Source: an uncultured Peptococcaceae bacterium
GTDB taxonomy: Bacteria; Bacillota; Peptococcia; Peptococcales; Peptococcaceae
Reading direction: 5' to 3'
DNA length: 64,000 bases
NCBI GenBank assembly: GCA_900552455.1
Contig: URZX01000001.1
Location: 62,001-126,000, forward strand
The position numbers and the translations under genes were made by a program. Positions within the stretch are counted from its first letter, which is position 1. Each line of letters starts with the position of its first letter. This document shows positions 18,012 to 26,403 of the stretch, one piece after another. The notes under the pieces are model-generated. The model saw nothing but the letters and a program-made list of their open reading frames with translations. It did not search any database and was not told the DNA's origin.

Positions 18012-20558
18012 TTGAGATTGAAAAAAATATTATCGACACTGCTGATTGCTTGTTTAATGATTCCGCTTTCCGCTGTTTCGGCGTTTGCCGCTAACAGTAC
18101 TAGTCGAGAGATCACACCGGATACCACCTGGTATGATAGCAACAATCAACAAGAAAGCTACACCATTACGACGGCCACGCAACTTGCCGGATTACTTTCG
18201 TTGATTTCGAGTAACAACACATTTGAAAATACAACAATTTATCTTGGCAACGATATTGTGATGAATGATACTTCGTCAGAGAACTGGACGGAAAATGCTG
18301 AGAAATGGAATGGTGGAAATCTGACTACTATTTACAGTTTTAAAGGGACGTTTGATGGAAATAATCATTCTATCATTGGAATGTATACATCGACAGGTCT
18401 TTTTGGAAAATTTTCCGGCACACTAAAAAATTTGACGATTAAGGATTCTGTGATCAATAGCTCGACAGATTATATGGTGTCAAATGTTGGCGCTTTCGTA
18501 GGCAGCTTGACTGGTACTGTTGAAAATTGTAATCTGGAAGATACCACAGTAACAGGTGGTACTACTAGCCAAGCTTGCGGCGGTATTGTGGGTACAGGCG
18601 GGCGCATCACCAACTGTAATGTTTCTGCAGATTGCACAGTTTCTGGCACTAATGGGATTGGCGGAATCGTTGGTTCGAACAGTACTGTGAGTGGCTGCTC
18701 CAACGCTGCCTCGGTTACTTCGCAGACGGGATCTGTTGGTGGAATCATGGGTGTGGTTTCGTCAGGTACAAATGTCTCTGTCGAAGATTGTGTCAATACC
18801 GGGACAATTACCAGTTCGACGGGAAGTAATGTAGGCGGTATTCTTGGTAATGTATCACTCCATGATGTAACCATTTCTGACTGCATAAACGAAGGCGCTG
18901 TAAGTGGTAACACAGGCGTCGGTGGAATTGTCGGACGTTTGTCAACAAATTGTAAAGTCAGTGGTTCGACCAGCAGTGGCTCAGTAACAGGTACATCTAA
19001 CGTTGGTGGTATTGCAGGAACAAGTAATGTTAAACAAGGCACTCAATACGATCAGGGAAATCCAAACACGATTGAAAACTGCACCGTTTCAGCAAAAGTC
19101 AGCGGAACATCCAACGTTGGCGGTTTGTTGGGCAGCAACAGTGTTTCGACAGATGCTACCAAAGAAGCGACGTCGATCAAGAACAATGTACTGATGCCAA
19201 CTGCATCTGTCAATGGCACTGAAAAAACCGGTGCTTTGATCGGTGATAACAGTGAAATGACCACAGACAGTGGCACGATCACCAATAACGTGTGGTCAGA
19301 AAACCTGGGGAGTGCGTCCGGCAGCGGTGTCGGCGATGCTTCGACCAGTGCTGATAGCGCCGTTGCAAAACAGAATTCATCGTATGGTAGTGATGGTAAA
19401 TTGAATAATCCGCTGCCTACCGGCGAAGGTGGCTCAACGATCAATTCTTTGAGCGACGCGCTGACCCAGCTGATCGCTGGTGGCGATGAAAGCAAAGTCC
19501 CTGAAACTCTGAAAGTCACTGTCACCTATCAGAATAATGGTCATGGTGCCGCAGTAACAGGTCAGACAATTGTCATTGGTGACGAAATCACGCTTCCTGC
19601 AATGGAAAACGATGAGTACTTCACCTTCCTTGGTTGGAGTGACGGCACGACGACCTATGCTGCTGGTACAACAGTCGGAATTATGAAGGATACCACCTTC
19701 ACCGCACAATGGCGCGACGATACGCCACCATACACCGGCAAATACAGCTACGAAGTCTTCACGAGCGTTGGCGATAACGGCACGCTCTCCGTGGACCGCT
19801 ACGCCACGGAAGGCGACAAGGTGACGATCGAAGTCACGCCTGACGAAGCGTATCTGCTGGATGAGCTCGTTGTTACTGCGAACGGCAAGGAAGTGGAACT
19901 CACAGATAATGGCGATGGCACCTACACCTTCACGATGCCTAGCGCAGATGTACGAATCAGCGCCACCTTCGCAGAAGATCCAGACTGGACAGAACCAGAA
20001 GAACCAGCGACAGATGTCAGCGACATCTTTATCGATGTGGCGCCGAATGCGTGGTACAAGGATGCTGTGCAGTATGCGTATGACAATGGTCTGATGACGG
20101 GCGTCAGCGCCAATGAATTTGCGCCAGACGCCACCACCACCCGCGGCATGATCGTGAGCATGCTGGCGCGTCTGGAAGGCGTGGAAAGTGCGAATGACGC
20201 AGGCTTTGCTGATGTGGAGGGCGAATGGTACGCCACCGCCGCCAACTGGGCAGCCAGCGTCGGCGTTGTCAATGGTTACGAAGATAACACCTTCCGACCA
20301 AACGACGCCATCACCCGCGAACAGCTCGCAGCCATCCTGATGAACTACGCCGCCTACAAGGGCGAAGACGTGAGCGCAAGAGCAAGCCTCGATGCCTACA
20401 GCGACGCAGAAAACGTCAGCACATGGGCAACAGACACCATGCAATGGGCGGTAGCAAAAGGACTGCTAACAGGTGTCACCGCAGATACCCTTCAACCGCA
20501 GGGGGCAGCGACGCGAGCTCAAGTGGCTGCCATTTCGCAGCGCTTTCTCTCTGAGTGA
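18012..20558 (+). CDS. Surface protein with GLUG repeats, InlB-type repeats and three SLH domains
   Basis: An 848-residue secreted protein. Residues 1-27 are a signal peptide ending AFA. Then comes an N-terminal beta-rich region with FDGNNHSIIGM and LFGKFSGTLKNLTI, followed by many GLUG-type repeats (GGIVG, GGIMG and GGILG cores, about 150-400), an InlB B-like repeat (VTYQNNGHG ... FLGWSDGTT ... FTAQW, about 505-565), a second beta repeat (about 580-655) and three C-terminal SLH modules (about 670-848) that bind secondary cell-wall polymer or envelope glycan. Start is TTG 18012, with GAGGAG upstream. The passenger is AT-rich while the SLH part is GC-rich, suggesting domain exchange. Adhesin or S-layer-associated protein. 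Confidence 0.85.
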   Translation: MRLKKILSTLLIACLMIPLSAVSAFAANSTSREITPDTTWYDSNNQQESYTITTATQLAGLLSLISSNNTFENTTIYLGNDIVMNDTSSENWTENAEKWNGGNLTTIYSFKGTFDGNNHSIIGMYTSTGLFGKFSGTLKNLTIKDSVINSSTDYMVSNVGAFVGSLTGTVENCNLEDTTVTGGTTSQACGGIVGTGGRITNCNVSADCTVSGTNGIGGIVGSNSTVSGCSNAASVTSQTGSVGGIMGVVSSGTNVSVEDCVNTGTITSSTGSNVGGILGNVSLHDVTISDCINEGAVSGNTGVGGIVGRLSTNCKVSGSTSSGSVTGTSNVGGIAGTSNVKQGTQYDQGNPNTIENCTVSAKVSGTSNVGGLLGSNSVSTDATKEATSIKNNVLMPTASVNGTEKTGALIGDNSEMTTDSGTITNNVWSENLGSASGSGVGDASTSADSAVAKQNSSYGSDGKLNNPLPTGEGGSTINSLSDALTQLIAGGDESKVPETLKVTVTYQNNGHGAAVTGQTIVIGDEITLPAMENDEYFTFLGWSDGTTTYAAGTTVGIMKDTTFTAQWRDDTPPYTGKYSYEVFTSVGDNGTLSVDRYATEGDKVTIEVTPDEAYLLDELVVTANGKEVELTDNGDGTYTFTMPSADVRISATFAEDPDWTEPEEPATDVSDIFIDVAPNAWYKDAVQYAYDNGLMTGVSANEFAPDATTTRGMIVSMLARLEGVESANDAGFADVEGEWYATAANWAASVGVVNGYEDNTFRPNDAITREQLAAILMNYAAYKGEDVSARASLDAYSDAENVSTWATDTMQWAVAKGLLTGVTADTLQPQGAATRAQVAAISQRFLSE

Positions 20559-20607
20559 CGGAAGCTGGCAGTAAGACCAAACGCTGCTCCGAGCTAGTCC
20601 TGGAAGG

Positions 20608-20709
20608 AAAGGCTATATCACCGGCATGACCGCCGATACCCTCCAGCCACAAGGCTGCGCAACGCGTGCGCAGGTCGCAGCGATCCTCGAGCGGTTTTTG
20701 GCTGAATAA
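20608..20709 (+). pseudogene. Remnant of the C-terminal end of another SLH protein
   Basis: The frame KGYITGMTADTLQPQGCATRAQVAAILERFLAE-stop repeats, with changes, the end of the preceding protein (KGLLTGVTADTLQPQGAATRAQVAAISQRFLSE). It has no start of its own. It is best read as the tail of a former SLH gene left after recombination replaced its upstream part. Confidence 0.8.
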
Positions 20710-20726
20710 GGCGACATAAACTGGAT

Positions 20727-20779
20727 AAGAGCACTTTTTTCGCGCAGGAACACGCGTGGAAAAGTGCTCTTATTTTTTT
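20727..20779 (+). terminator. Terminator of the surface-protein locus
   Basis: AAGAGCACTTTT pairs with AAAAGTGCTCTT and is followed by ATTTTTTT. The loop contains a second small CGCG palindrome. Confidence 0.9.
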
Positions 20780-20878
20780 GTGAGCGCTTGCGAGGGATGG
20801 CAGTGAAAAGAGTGTGTTGCTTATAGGGACAAATGGAATAACGCCATTGTCGTTGTGGAAAAGCAATAGAGGAGAACA

Positions 20879-20913
20879 CACAAAAAAACGCCCGCCGAGG
20901 CGAGCGTTTTGCA
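20879..20913 (-). terminator. rhuM terminator, direct-repeat copy 1
   Basis: On the minus strand AACGCTCGCC pairs with GGCGGGCGTT and is followed by a T run. The whole element is repeated at 22042-22074, differing only by one A in the A tract. Confidence 0.85.
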
Positions 20914-20925
20914 TCACGTTTTCGA

Positions 20926-21972
20926 TCAATCTCCTTCCAGTTCCTGTACAAAGCGATCGTAATCTGACAGAAATTGTTGATCCTGGATGATGCGATATTT
21001 TTCAAACTCTGTTTCCGCGTGTATGCGGGCGATCTCTGCGCTGACTTTGCCAGCATCCTGCAGCATGCCGTATTCGAACATTTCGATAAAGCGGTTCAAT
21101 CGTTCTACCCAATCCTGCATGGTCAGTGGAATTTTGCGTTGGGCCATATTTTCGGCAAAATCCAGATACGCAGTGACCATGCGGTTGAGCTGACCGAGCT
21201 CGAAGGCGGTGAGATAGTTTTTGGCAACGGTCACATCTGATTTTCTGATCTTGCCGTCTGGCGCATCCTGCCAGGTGGTCAGACCCATGTGCGGTTTCTG
21301 GCTGTCGGCGCGACTGACGATCAGCTCTGCAGCGGTGTGACCGTGTACAGCGTAGTGCATCTTATTTTGCACGCTGGCGTAGAAACGGCGTGTTGCAGCT
21401 GCGGTTTTATCGTAGTCAATAGCTGTGGCATAGAGGTCGGTGATCTTTTGATAAAATTTGCGCTCGCTGGCACGAATTTCTCGAACACGTTCGAGCTGCT
21501 CTTCAAAATACTTGTCGGTCAGATAGGTGCCGCGTTTCAATCGTTCGTCGTCCATGACCCAGCCTTTGATGGTGTAGTCCTTTGCGATCTGATTGACCCA
21601 CTTGCGAAATTGCACGGCGCGTTCGGAGTTTACCTTAAAGCCAACGGCGATGATCATCTGAAGATTGTAGTGGTTGATCGTCCGTTGTACCTGGCGTTCT
21701 CCTTCTGTTTGAACTATCCGGAATTTCCGGATAGTTGCCTCTGGCGTCAGCTCGCTGTCGGCGTAAATTTTTTTGATATGTTCATTGATGGTGCGAACGT
21801 CAACATCATACAAAGCAGCCATCATTTTCTGCGTCAGCCATATGTTCTCATCTTCATAGCGCATTTCCACACTATCTTTCTGATCACCTGTAGAGGCGAC
21901 ATAGGTGAGATATTCAGCCGCAGAGCTGCGAAGCATTTTTTCCTGATCTGTTCTTTCGTTTTGCTTGCCCAT
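20926..21972 (-). CDS. rhuM: RhuM-family protein (virulence protein RhuM type)
   Basis: A 348-residue protein of the RhuM family. The N-terminal part (about 30-110) carries a helix-turn-helix-like segment, IWLTQKMMAALYDVDVRTINEHIKKIY, followed by ATIRKFRIVQTEGERQVQRTINHYNLQMIIAVGFKVNSERAVQFRKW, the family core. The C-terminal half is helical. RhuM proteins are common on islands and mobile elements; molecular function is unknown. I start at ATG 21972 because GGAGGAAACC precedes it, and the promoter predicts transcription starting near 22003, which excludes ATG 22011. It is flanked by duplicated terminators, which suggests insertion beside tyrS. Confidence 0.9.
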   Translation of the reverse strand: MGKQNERTDQEKMLRSSAAEYLTYVASTGDQKDSVEMRYEDENIWLTQKMMAALYDVDVRTINEHIKKIYADSELTPEATIRKFRIVQTEGERQVQRTINHYNLQMIIAVGFKVNSERAVQFRKWVNQIAKDYTIKGWVMDDERLKRGTYLTDKYFEEQLERVREIRASERKFYQKITDLYATAIDYDKTAAATRRFYASVQNKMHYAVHGHTAAELIVSRADSQKPHMGLTTWQDAPDGKIRKSDVTVAKNYLTAFELGQLNRMVTAYLDFAENMAQRKIPLTMQDWVERLNRFIEMFEYGMLQDAGKVSAEIARIHAETEFEKYRIIQDQQFLSDYDRFVQELEGD

Positions 21973-22009
21973 GGTTTCCTCCGCGTTCGTTTGCTGCAAA
22001 TATATCTCC

Positions 22010-22038
22010 ATACTATCATAAATATCTGGGTGCTACAA
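22010..22038 (-). promoter_or_regulatory. rhuM promoter
   Basis: Minus strand TTGTAG (22038-22033), 17 bases, TAGTAT (22015-22010). It begins four bases after the upstream repeat copy. Confidence 0.6.
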
Positions 22039-22041
22039 GCG

Positions 22042-22074
22042 CACAAAAAACGCCCGCCGAGGCGAGCGTTTTGC
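22042..22074 (-). terminator. tyrS terminator, direct-repeat copy 2
   Basis: Same hairpin as 20879-20913, here directly behind the tyrS stop codon. Together the two copies bracket rhuM and its promoter. Confidence 0.85.
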
Positions 22075-22080
22075 ACAAGC

Positions 22081-23313
22081 TTACACGAGCTTGATGATGT
22101 GATATTTCTTTTTCCCTTTGCGGATCTTCAGCTGACCGTCGGCGAAATCTGCGGTGGTGACGGCGTAGTGCACGTCGCTCACGGCGTTGTCGTTCAGGGA
22201 CACGCCGCCCTGTTCAACGAGTCTGCGGCCTTCGCTGGTGGTCTGGGTGAGGCCGACGGCTTTGAGCAGGTTGAGGAGGCCCTGGCCTTCGCCTTCAAAA
22301 TCGGCGCTGGCCATTTCCGTGGTTGGGATGGAGCCGGCTTCGTCTGCGCCGGCGAAAAGGGCGCGGGCAGCCTTCTGCGCTTCTTCAGCGGCAGCGGTGC
22401 CGTGGACGTTTTTCGTGACCTCGTAAGCGAGGATCTCCTTGGCCTTGTTGATCTCGGCGCCTTCCAGTGCAGCCAGGCGGTTGACCTCATCCATTGGCAG
22501 GAAGGTGAGGAGGGAGAGGCATTTTTTCACGTCGGCATCGGCCACATTGCGCCAGTACTGGTAGAAATCGTATGGTTTCATCTTGTCGGCATCGAGCCAG
22601 ACGGCGCCGCCGGCGGTTTTGCCCATTTTCGTGCCATCGCTTTTGGTCAGGAGCTTAAAGGTCAGCCCATAGGCCTCACCCTGGTCGGCCTTGCGGATGA
22701 GCTCGACACCGCCGATGATGTTGCTCCACTGGTCGTTGCCGCCGAACTGCAGCTTGCAGCCGTATTCGCGGTAGAGGTGGAGGAAGTCGTAGCTCTGCAT
22801 GACCATGTAGTTGAATTCCAGGAAGGTCAGCCCCTGTTCCATGCGGGATTTGTAGCATTCGGCGTTGATCATGCGGTTGATGGAGAAATAGGCGCCGTAA
22901 TCGCGCAGGAATTCGATGTAGTTGAGTTTACGCAGCCAGTCTGCGTTGTTCAGGAGCAGCGCCTTGCCGTCTGCAAAATCGATGAAGCGCTCAGCTTGCT
23001 TTTTGAAATGCTCCACATTGTCGTCGATCATATCGACGGTCATCACGCGGCGCATGTCGCTGCGTCCCGATGGGTCGCCGATCATCCCTGTGCCGCCGCC
23101 GGCCAGAAAGATCGGGCGATGGCCATGCTGCTGCATGTGCTGCATGACCATAAACATGATATAGTGACCGACGTGCAGGCTGTCGGCGGTTGGGTCAAAG
23201 CCAATATAGAAGGTGACCTTTTCCTTTCCGAGCAGCGCGCGGATCTCATCTGCGTGGGTGGCCTGTTCAATGTAGCCACGTTCTGTCAGCACGTCGTAAA
23301 CGTTTCGTTCCAT
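22081..23313 (-). CDS. tyrS: Tyrosyl-tRNA synthetase
   Basis: TyrRS charges tRNA-Tyr. The 410-residue protein shows the class I catalytic core (FYIGFDPTADSLHVGHYIMFMVM with the HIGH-like HVGH, GDPSGR, and KMSKS as KMGKTAGG) and a C-terminal S4 RNA-binding domain (TSEGRRLVEQGGVSLND). Start ATG 23313 has GGAGGT upstream; the frame extends 25 codons further but would include the promoter. The leader is short and there is no T-box, so this copy is not controlled by uncharged tRNA-Tyr through a leader. Confidence 0.97.
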   Translation of the reverse strand: MERNVYDVLTERGYIEQATHADEIRALLGKEKVTFYIGFDPTADSLHVGHYIMFMVMQHMQQHGHRPIFLAGGGTGMIGDPSGRSDMRRVMTVDMIDDNVEHFKKQAERFIDFADGKALLLNNADWLRKLNYIEFLRDYGAYFSINRMINAECYKSRMEQGLTFLEFNYMVMQSYDFLHLYREYGCKLQFGGNDQWSNIIGGVELIRKADQGEAYGLTFKLLTKSDGTKMGKTAGGAVWLDADKMKPYDFYQYWRNVADADVKKCLSLLTFLPMDEVNRLAALEGAEINKAKEILAYEVTKNVHGTAAAEEAQKAARALFAGADEAGSIPTTEMASADFEGEGQGLLNLLKAVGLTQTTSEGRRLVEQGGVSLNDNAVSDVHYAVTTADFADGQLKIRKGKKKYHIIKLV

Positions 23314-23355
23314 TGATTCTGATACCTCCGTTTTTGTTTTGGGTGTGCTCCTATC

Positions 23356-23384
23356 ACTATAACGAAAATCGCCAGAGAAAGCAA
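23356..23384 (-). promoter_or_regulatory. tyrS promoter
   Basis: Minus strand TTGCTT (23384-23379), 17 bases, TATAGT (23361-23356). Confidence 0.6.
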
Positions 23385-23386
23385 AC

Positions 23387-23415
23387 AAAAAACGCCCCGG
23401 ATTTTCTCCGAGGCG
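23387..23415 (-). terminator. Terminator of the flavodiiron gene
   Basis: Minus strand CGCC-TCCG... pairs as CGCC/GGCG plus TCCG/CGGA around GAAAA, followed by TTTTTTG. Confidence 0.75.
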
Positions 23416-23428
23416 CGAGAAAAGGCAA

Positions 23429-24613
23429 TTATTTGTTCACCGTTTCAGCGATCTGGTCAGCCAGCGTGTCGAGCTGTGCCCATACTTCGTCGGTTGGGGT
23501 GAACTGGCTGCGTACGCTTTCGCCGACCTGCTTCATCTTGATCGAGTTGCAGCGGTCGTTGAGCTGCGCGCAGGCTTCGCCGCTCCAGCCAAAGCAGCCC
23601 AGCGTTGCATATGGACGGCCAGCAGCGCCGACAGCGTCGATCGAGCTGATCACATCAAGCACAGGCTTGAGGGCAGCGCGGTTCAGCGTTGGCGAGCCAA
23701 AGACCAGGCAGTCGTCTTCCAGATGCGCAGCGATGTCTGCAGCGTCTGTCTTGATCACGTCGAAGGCGCTGACAACAAGGCCCTTTGCTTCGAGCTTTTC
23801 TGCCAGATACTGGCACATCTGGCGGGTGTAGCCATAAGCAGAGACGTAGTAGATCGCAACCGTCTTGTCCGTCTTTTCCTCAGGCGTTGCCCACTTGCGG
23901 TAGGTATCCATCGCAACCTGGATGTCGCCGCCCATGATCATAGGCCCGTGGCTTGGGCAGACCAGCGCGATGTCCAGATCCTTGATGCGATCCAGCGCGC
24001 GGATGACAAACTTTGCAAATGGCCCCATGATGGCGTCGTAGTAGACCTTGAATTCTTTTTCGTAGAGCTCTTTCTTGTACGCCTTGTGGACATACATCGT
24101 AGGCTCAGCGAAATGCGCGCCCAAAAAGTCGCAGCTGAAGAGGATCTTGTCTTCTGCCAGATAGGTCATCATCGTGTCAGGCCAGTGGATGTTAGGGGAG
24201 ACGCAGAACGTCAGCGTTTTGCCGCCCAATTCCAGCGTGTCGCCGTCCTTGACAGCCACACGGTTGAATGGCAGACGCACAATATTGTCCAGATTCTTCA
24301 GGCAGGCAGCCGTGCCGTAGACAACGATGTCAGGATTCTTTTCGATCACCAGACGGATCGCGCCAGAGTGGTCAGGCTCCGTGTGGTTGACAACCATGTA
24401 ATCAATGTTTGCAAAATCAGTGATCGCTTCGACATTTTCCTGGAAGTTCGCTTCAAAACCCTTGTGCGCACCGTCGATCAGCGCCGTTTTGTCAGCGCCC
24501 TTGACCAGGTAGGAATTGTATGTCGTGCCGTATTCCGTGCACATGATGATGTCGAACACGCGCAGCGTAGGGTTGGAAACACCGACATAATAGACATTGT
24601 CAGCGATTTTCAT
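23429..24613 (-). CDS. FprA-type flavodiiron protein (A-type flavoprotein)
   Basis: Flavodiiron proteins reduce O2 to water or NO to N2O in the cytoplasm of anaerobes, protecting oxygen-sensitive enzymes. The 394 residues have an N-terminal metallo-beta-lactamase-like diiron domain with ligands in HTEPDHSG (about residues 81-88), the aspartate in SCDFLGAHF (about 165) and PSHGP (about 228), and a C-terminal flavodoxin domain (VAIYYVSAYGYTRQMCQYLAEKL, FGSPTLN) that binds FMN. No fused rubredoxin is present. It has its own promoter and terminator, and is divergent from the redox regulator rex. Confidence 0.95.
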   Translation of the reverse strand: MKIADNVYYVGVSNPTLRVFDIIMCTEYGTTYNSYLVKGADKTALIDGAHKGFEANFQENVEAITDFANIDYMVVNHTEPDHSGAIRLVIEKNPDIVVYGTAACLKNLDNIVRLPFNRVAVKDGDTLELGGKTLTFCVSPNIHWPDTMMTYLAEDKILFSCDFLGAHFAEPTMYVHKAYKKELYEKEFKVYYDAIMGPFAKFVIRALDRIKDLDIALVCPSHGPMIMGGDIQVAMDTYRKWATPEEKTDKTVAIYYVSAYGYTRQMCQYLAEKLEAKGLVVSAFDVIKTDAADIAAHLEDDCLVFGSPTLNRAALKPVLDVISSIDAVGAAGRPYATLGCFGWSGEACAQLNDRCNSIKMKQVGESVRSQFTPTDEVWAQLDTLADQIAETVNK

Positions 24614-24668
24614 GGAATGATCTCTCCTTTGATGATGATTAGAAATGTGTTTGGATCTTTACCCCCTT

Positions 24669-24696
24669 ATTCTAGCATAAATGCGGAGAATTTCAA
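24669..24696 (-). promoter_or_regulatory. Promoter of the flavodiiron gene
   Basis: Minus strand TTGAAA (24696-24691), 16 bases, TAGAAT (24674-24669) with TGC directly before it (extended -10). I did not find a convincing Rex operator between here and rex. Confidence 0.6.
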
Positions 24697-24889
24697 CTGC
24701 CAGACGCGGGATTGTAATTAAAATTGTATATCTATGACAGAAGCGGGCATTATTAGAAAATATCCCCGAACGCCTTCCATAAATTAACTTTGTGCTTTTT
24801 TTAGCAAACCCGCTTGCGAAAAACCAGCGCGTTCAAGTATCATTATATTATATGGAGATTTTTTGAAAACAGGAAGGTGACCCCAGGCC

Positions 24890-25525
24890 ATGAAAGCAGA
24901 TAAGATCCCAGAAGCAACCATCACGCGCCTGTCCATGTATTCGCGATACCTGACCAAAATGGAGGAGCAGAACGTGCAGAAAGTATCCTCCGTCGATATC
25001 GCCCAGGGCGTGCAGGGAACACCCGCGCAGGTGCGCAAAGACCTCGCATATTTTGGCGATTTCGGCATGCGCGGCGTCGGCTACAACGTAACAGGGCTCA
25101 ACAACATCATCAAAGAGATCTTAGGCGTCGATCATCCCTGGAAAATGATCCTCGTCGGCGCCGGCAATCTCGGCAGCGCCCTCACCCATTACGCCGGCTT
25201 TGAAAAGCGCGGATTCAAGATCTCTGCCGTATTTGACAACGACGTGAACAAGATCGGCATGACCTTAAACGGCCTGCCAATCCTCCCCATCACAAAAATG
25301 ATCGACTACATCGACGAAAACAGCGTCGACATCGCCGTGCTCGCCGTGCCAGAATCCTCCGCGCAGGACGTTGCCGACCTGCTTTGTGAAACACGTATCA
25401 AGGGCATCATGAACTTTTCGCCAGCAAGCCTCATCACCTGCGACAGCATCGAGATCCGCCAGATCGACCTCGCCGTCAGCCTCGAAGGCCTCAGCTACCG
25501 CATTAAGAACAAATACGAGGATTAA
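24890..25525 (+). CDS. rex: Redox-sensing transcriptional repressor Rex
   Basis: Rex represses fermentation and respiration genes and leaves DNA when NADH rises. The 211 residues show an N-terminal winged helix (ATITRLSMYSRYL ... VSSVDIAQGVQGTPAQVRKDLAYFGDFG, 1-75) and a Rossmann domain (LVGAGNLGSALTHY, about 85-100) with a swapped C-terminal helix. Length is normal. Start ATG 24890 follows AGGAAGGTG. It is transcribed away from the flavodiiron gene, a sensible pairing of a redox sensor with an oxygen-reducing enzyme, but direct regulation is only inferred. Confidence 0.96.
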   Translation: MKADKIPEATITRLSMYSRYLTKMEEQNVQKVSSVDIAQGVQGTPAQVRKDLAYFGDFGMRGVGYNVTGLNNIIKEILGVDHPWKMILVGAGNLGSALTHYAGFEKRGFKISAVFDNDVNKIGMTLNGLPILPITKMIDYIDENSVDIAVLAVPESSAQDVADLLCETRIKGIMNFSPASLITCDSIEIRQIDLAVSLEGLSYRIKNKYED

Positions 25526-25527
25526 AA

Positions 25528-25758
25528 AGGTAGGAGGTAGCTCTTGCGTCCCTAAGGGACGCGGCGAGGCCGTCGCGCTGACGCTTGACGGCAGGTAGGA
25601 GGTAGGAGGTGGTGTTGTGGAAAGCGCAGCGACCGTTATTTGTGACAAACGCTGTGCATTATTTGCAAACCTGGCGCACGGCAACAAAGAAAACCTCCTA
25701 CCTGCCAGCGCGCGAAGCAAGCTGGTCCGCGCAGCGGCTACCTCCTACCTCCTACCTG
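25528..25758. repeat. Composite inverted repeat built from GGTAGGA heptamers
   Basis: The region between rex and maf holds four arms of a GGTAGGA-based motif: GGTAGGAGGTAGC (25529-25541), AGGTAGGAGGTAGGAGGT (25593-25610), and two in the opposite direction (ACCTCCTACCTGCC at 25693-25706, ACCTCCTACCTCCTACCT at 25740-25757). Each half has the order GGTAGGAGGTAGC, spacer, GGCAGGTAGGAGGT, and the two halves face each other. The spacers differ and contain their own hairpins, and the centre has TTTGTGACAAA. No protein is supported here. Confidence 0.85.
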
Positions 25759-25821
25759 AAAAAAAGCTTTGCTCGAGAAACGAAAGTGCCGTGCGTAACG
25801 AACGTAAGAAAGGATACAGTT

Positions 25822-26403
25822 ATGCTTAGACCCCTCATCCTCGCATCCACCTCGCCGCGGCGTCAGAGCCTGCTTGCCGAGCTTGGCATCCCTTTTACCA
25901 TCAGCGCGCCCACGCTTGAGCAGGAAACCCTCGATCCCGCCCTGCCCCTGGCAGAAGCCCTCGAGCACCTCGCCCTTGAAAAAGCCCGCTCCGTCGCCCG
26001 GGACAATCCCCAGGCCCTCGTCCTCGGCGCCGACACCATCGTCTGCAAAGATGACGCACTCCTCGGCAAACCGCGCGACGTCGCTCACGCCGCCCAGATG
26101 CTCCGCACCCTTTCCGGCGCCGAGCACCAGGTCATCACCGCCGTCGCCCTCACCTGCGCAGAAAGCCAAAAAAGCATCACCCGCCACGCCCAAAGCAGCG
26201 TCCACTTCCGCACCCTGAGCGAGCAGGAGATCCAAGACTACATCGCAAGCCGCGAACCCCTCGACAAAGCCGGCGCCTACGGCATCCAGGGCCAGGGCGG
26301 AAAATTCGTGGAAAAGCTCCAGGGCCCCTACGACAACGTCGTCGGCCTGCCGCTCGATCTCGTGCGCCAGATGCTTGCAGAGTGGGAGGAGGAAGACCAG
26401 TGA
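25822..26403 (+). CDS. maf: Maf-family nucleotide pyrophosphatase
   Basis: Maf proteins hydrolyse dTTP, UTP or modified nucleotides to monophosphates and are linked to division arrest and house-cleaning. The 193 residues start LILASTSPRRQSLLAELG, the hallmark of the family, followed by the catalytic region VLGADTIVCKDDALLGKP and KAGAYGIQGQGGKFVEKLQGPYDNVVGLPL. I start at ATG 25822 with AAGAAAGGAT upstream; the upstream open frame lies in the repeat element. The stop overlaps the radC start (GTGA), so maf and radC are coupled. Confidence 0.95.
   Translation: MLRPLILASTSPRRQSLLAELGIPFTISAPTLEQETLDPALPLAEALEHLALEKARSVARDNPQALVLGADTIVCKDDALLGKPRDVAHAAQMLRTLSGAEHQVITAVALTCAESQKSITRHAQSSVHFRTLSEQEIQDYIASREPLDKAGAYGIQGQGGKFVEKLQGPYDNVVGLPLDLVRQMLAEWEEEDQ

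Noticed and set aside
24785..24815. Rex operator between the flavodiiron gene and rex
   Set aside because: TTTGTGCTTTTTTTAGCAAA has weak dyad symmetry but departs from the TTGTTAAN4TTAACAA-type consensus too much to call.
25528..25758. CRISPR array or integron attC cluster
   Set aside because: Only four arms exist, in opposing orientation with unequal spacers, and no cas or integrase gene is adjacent.
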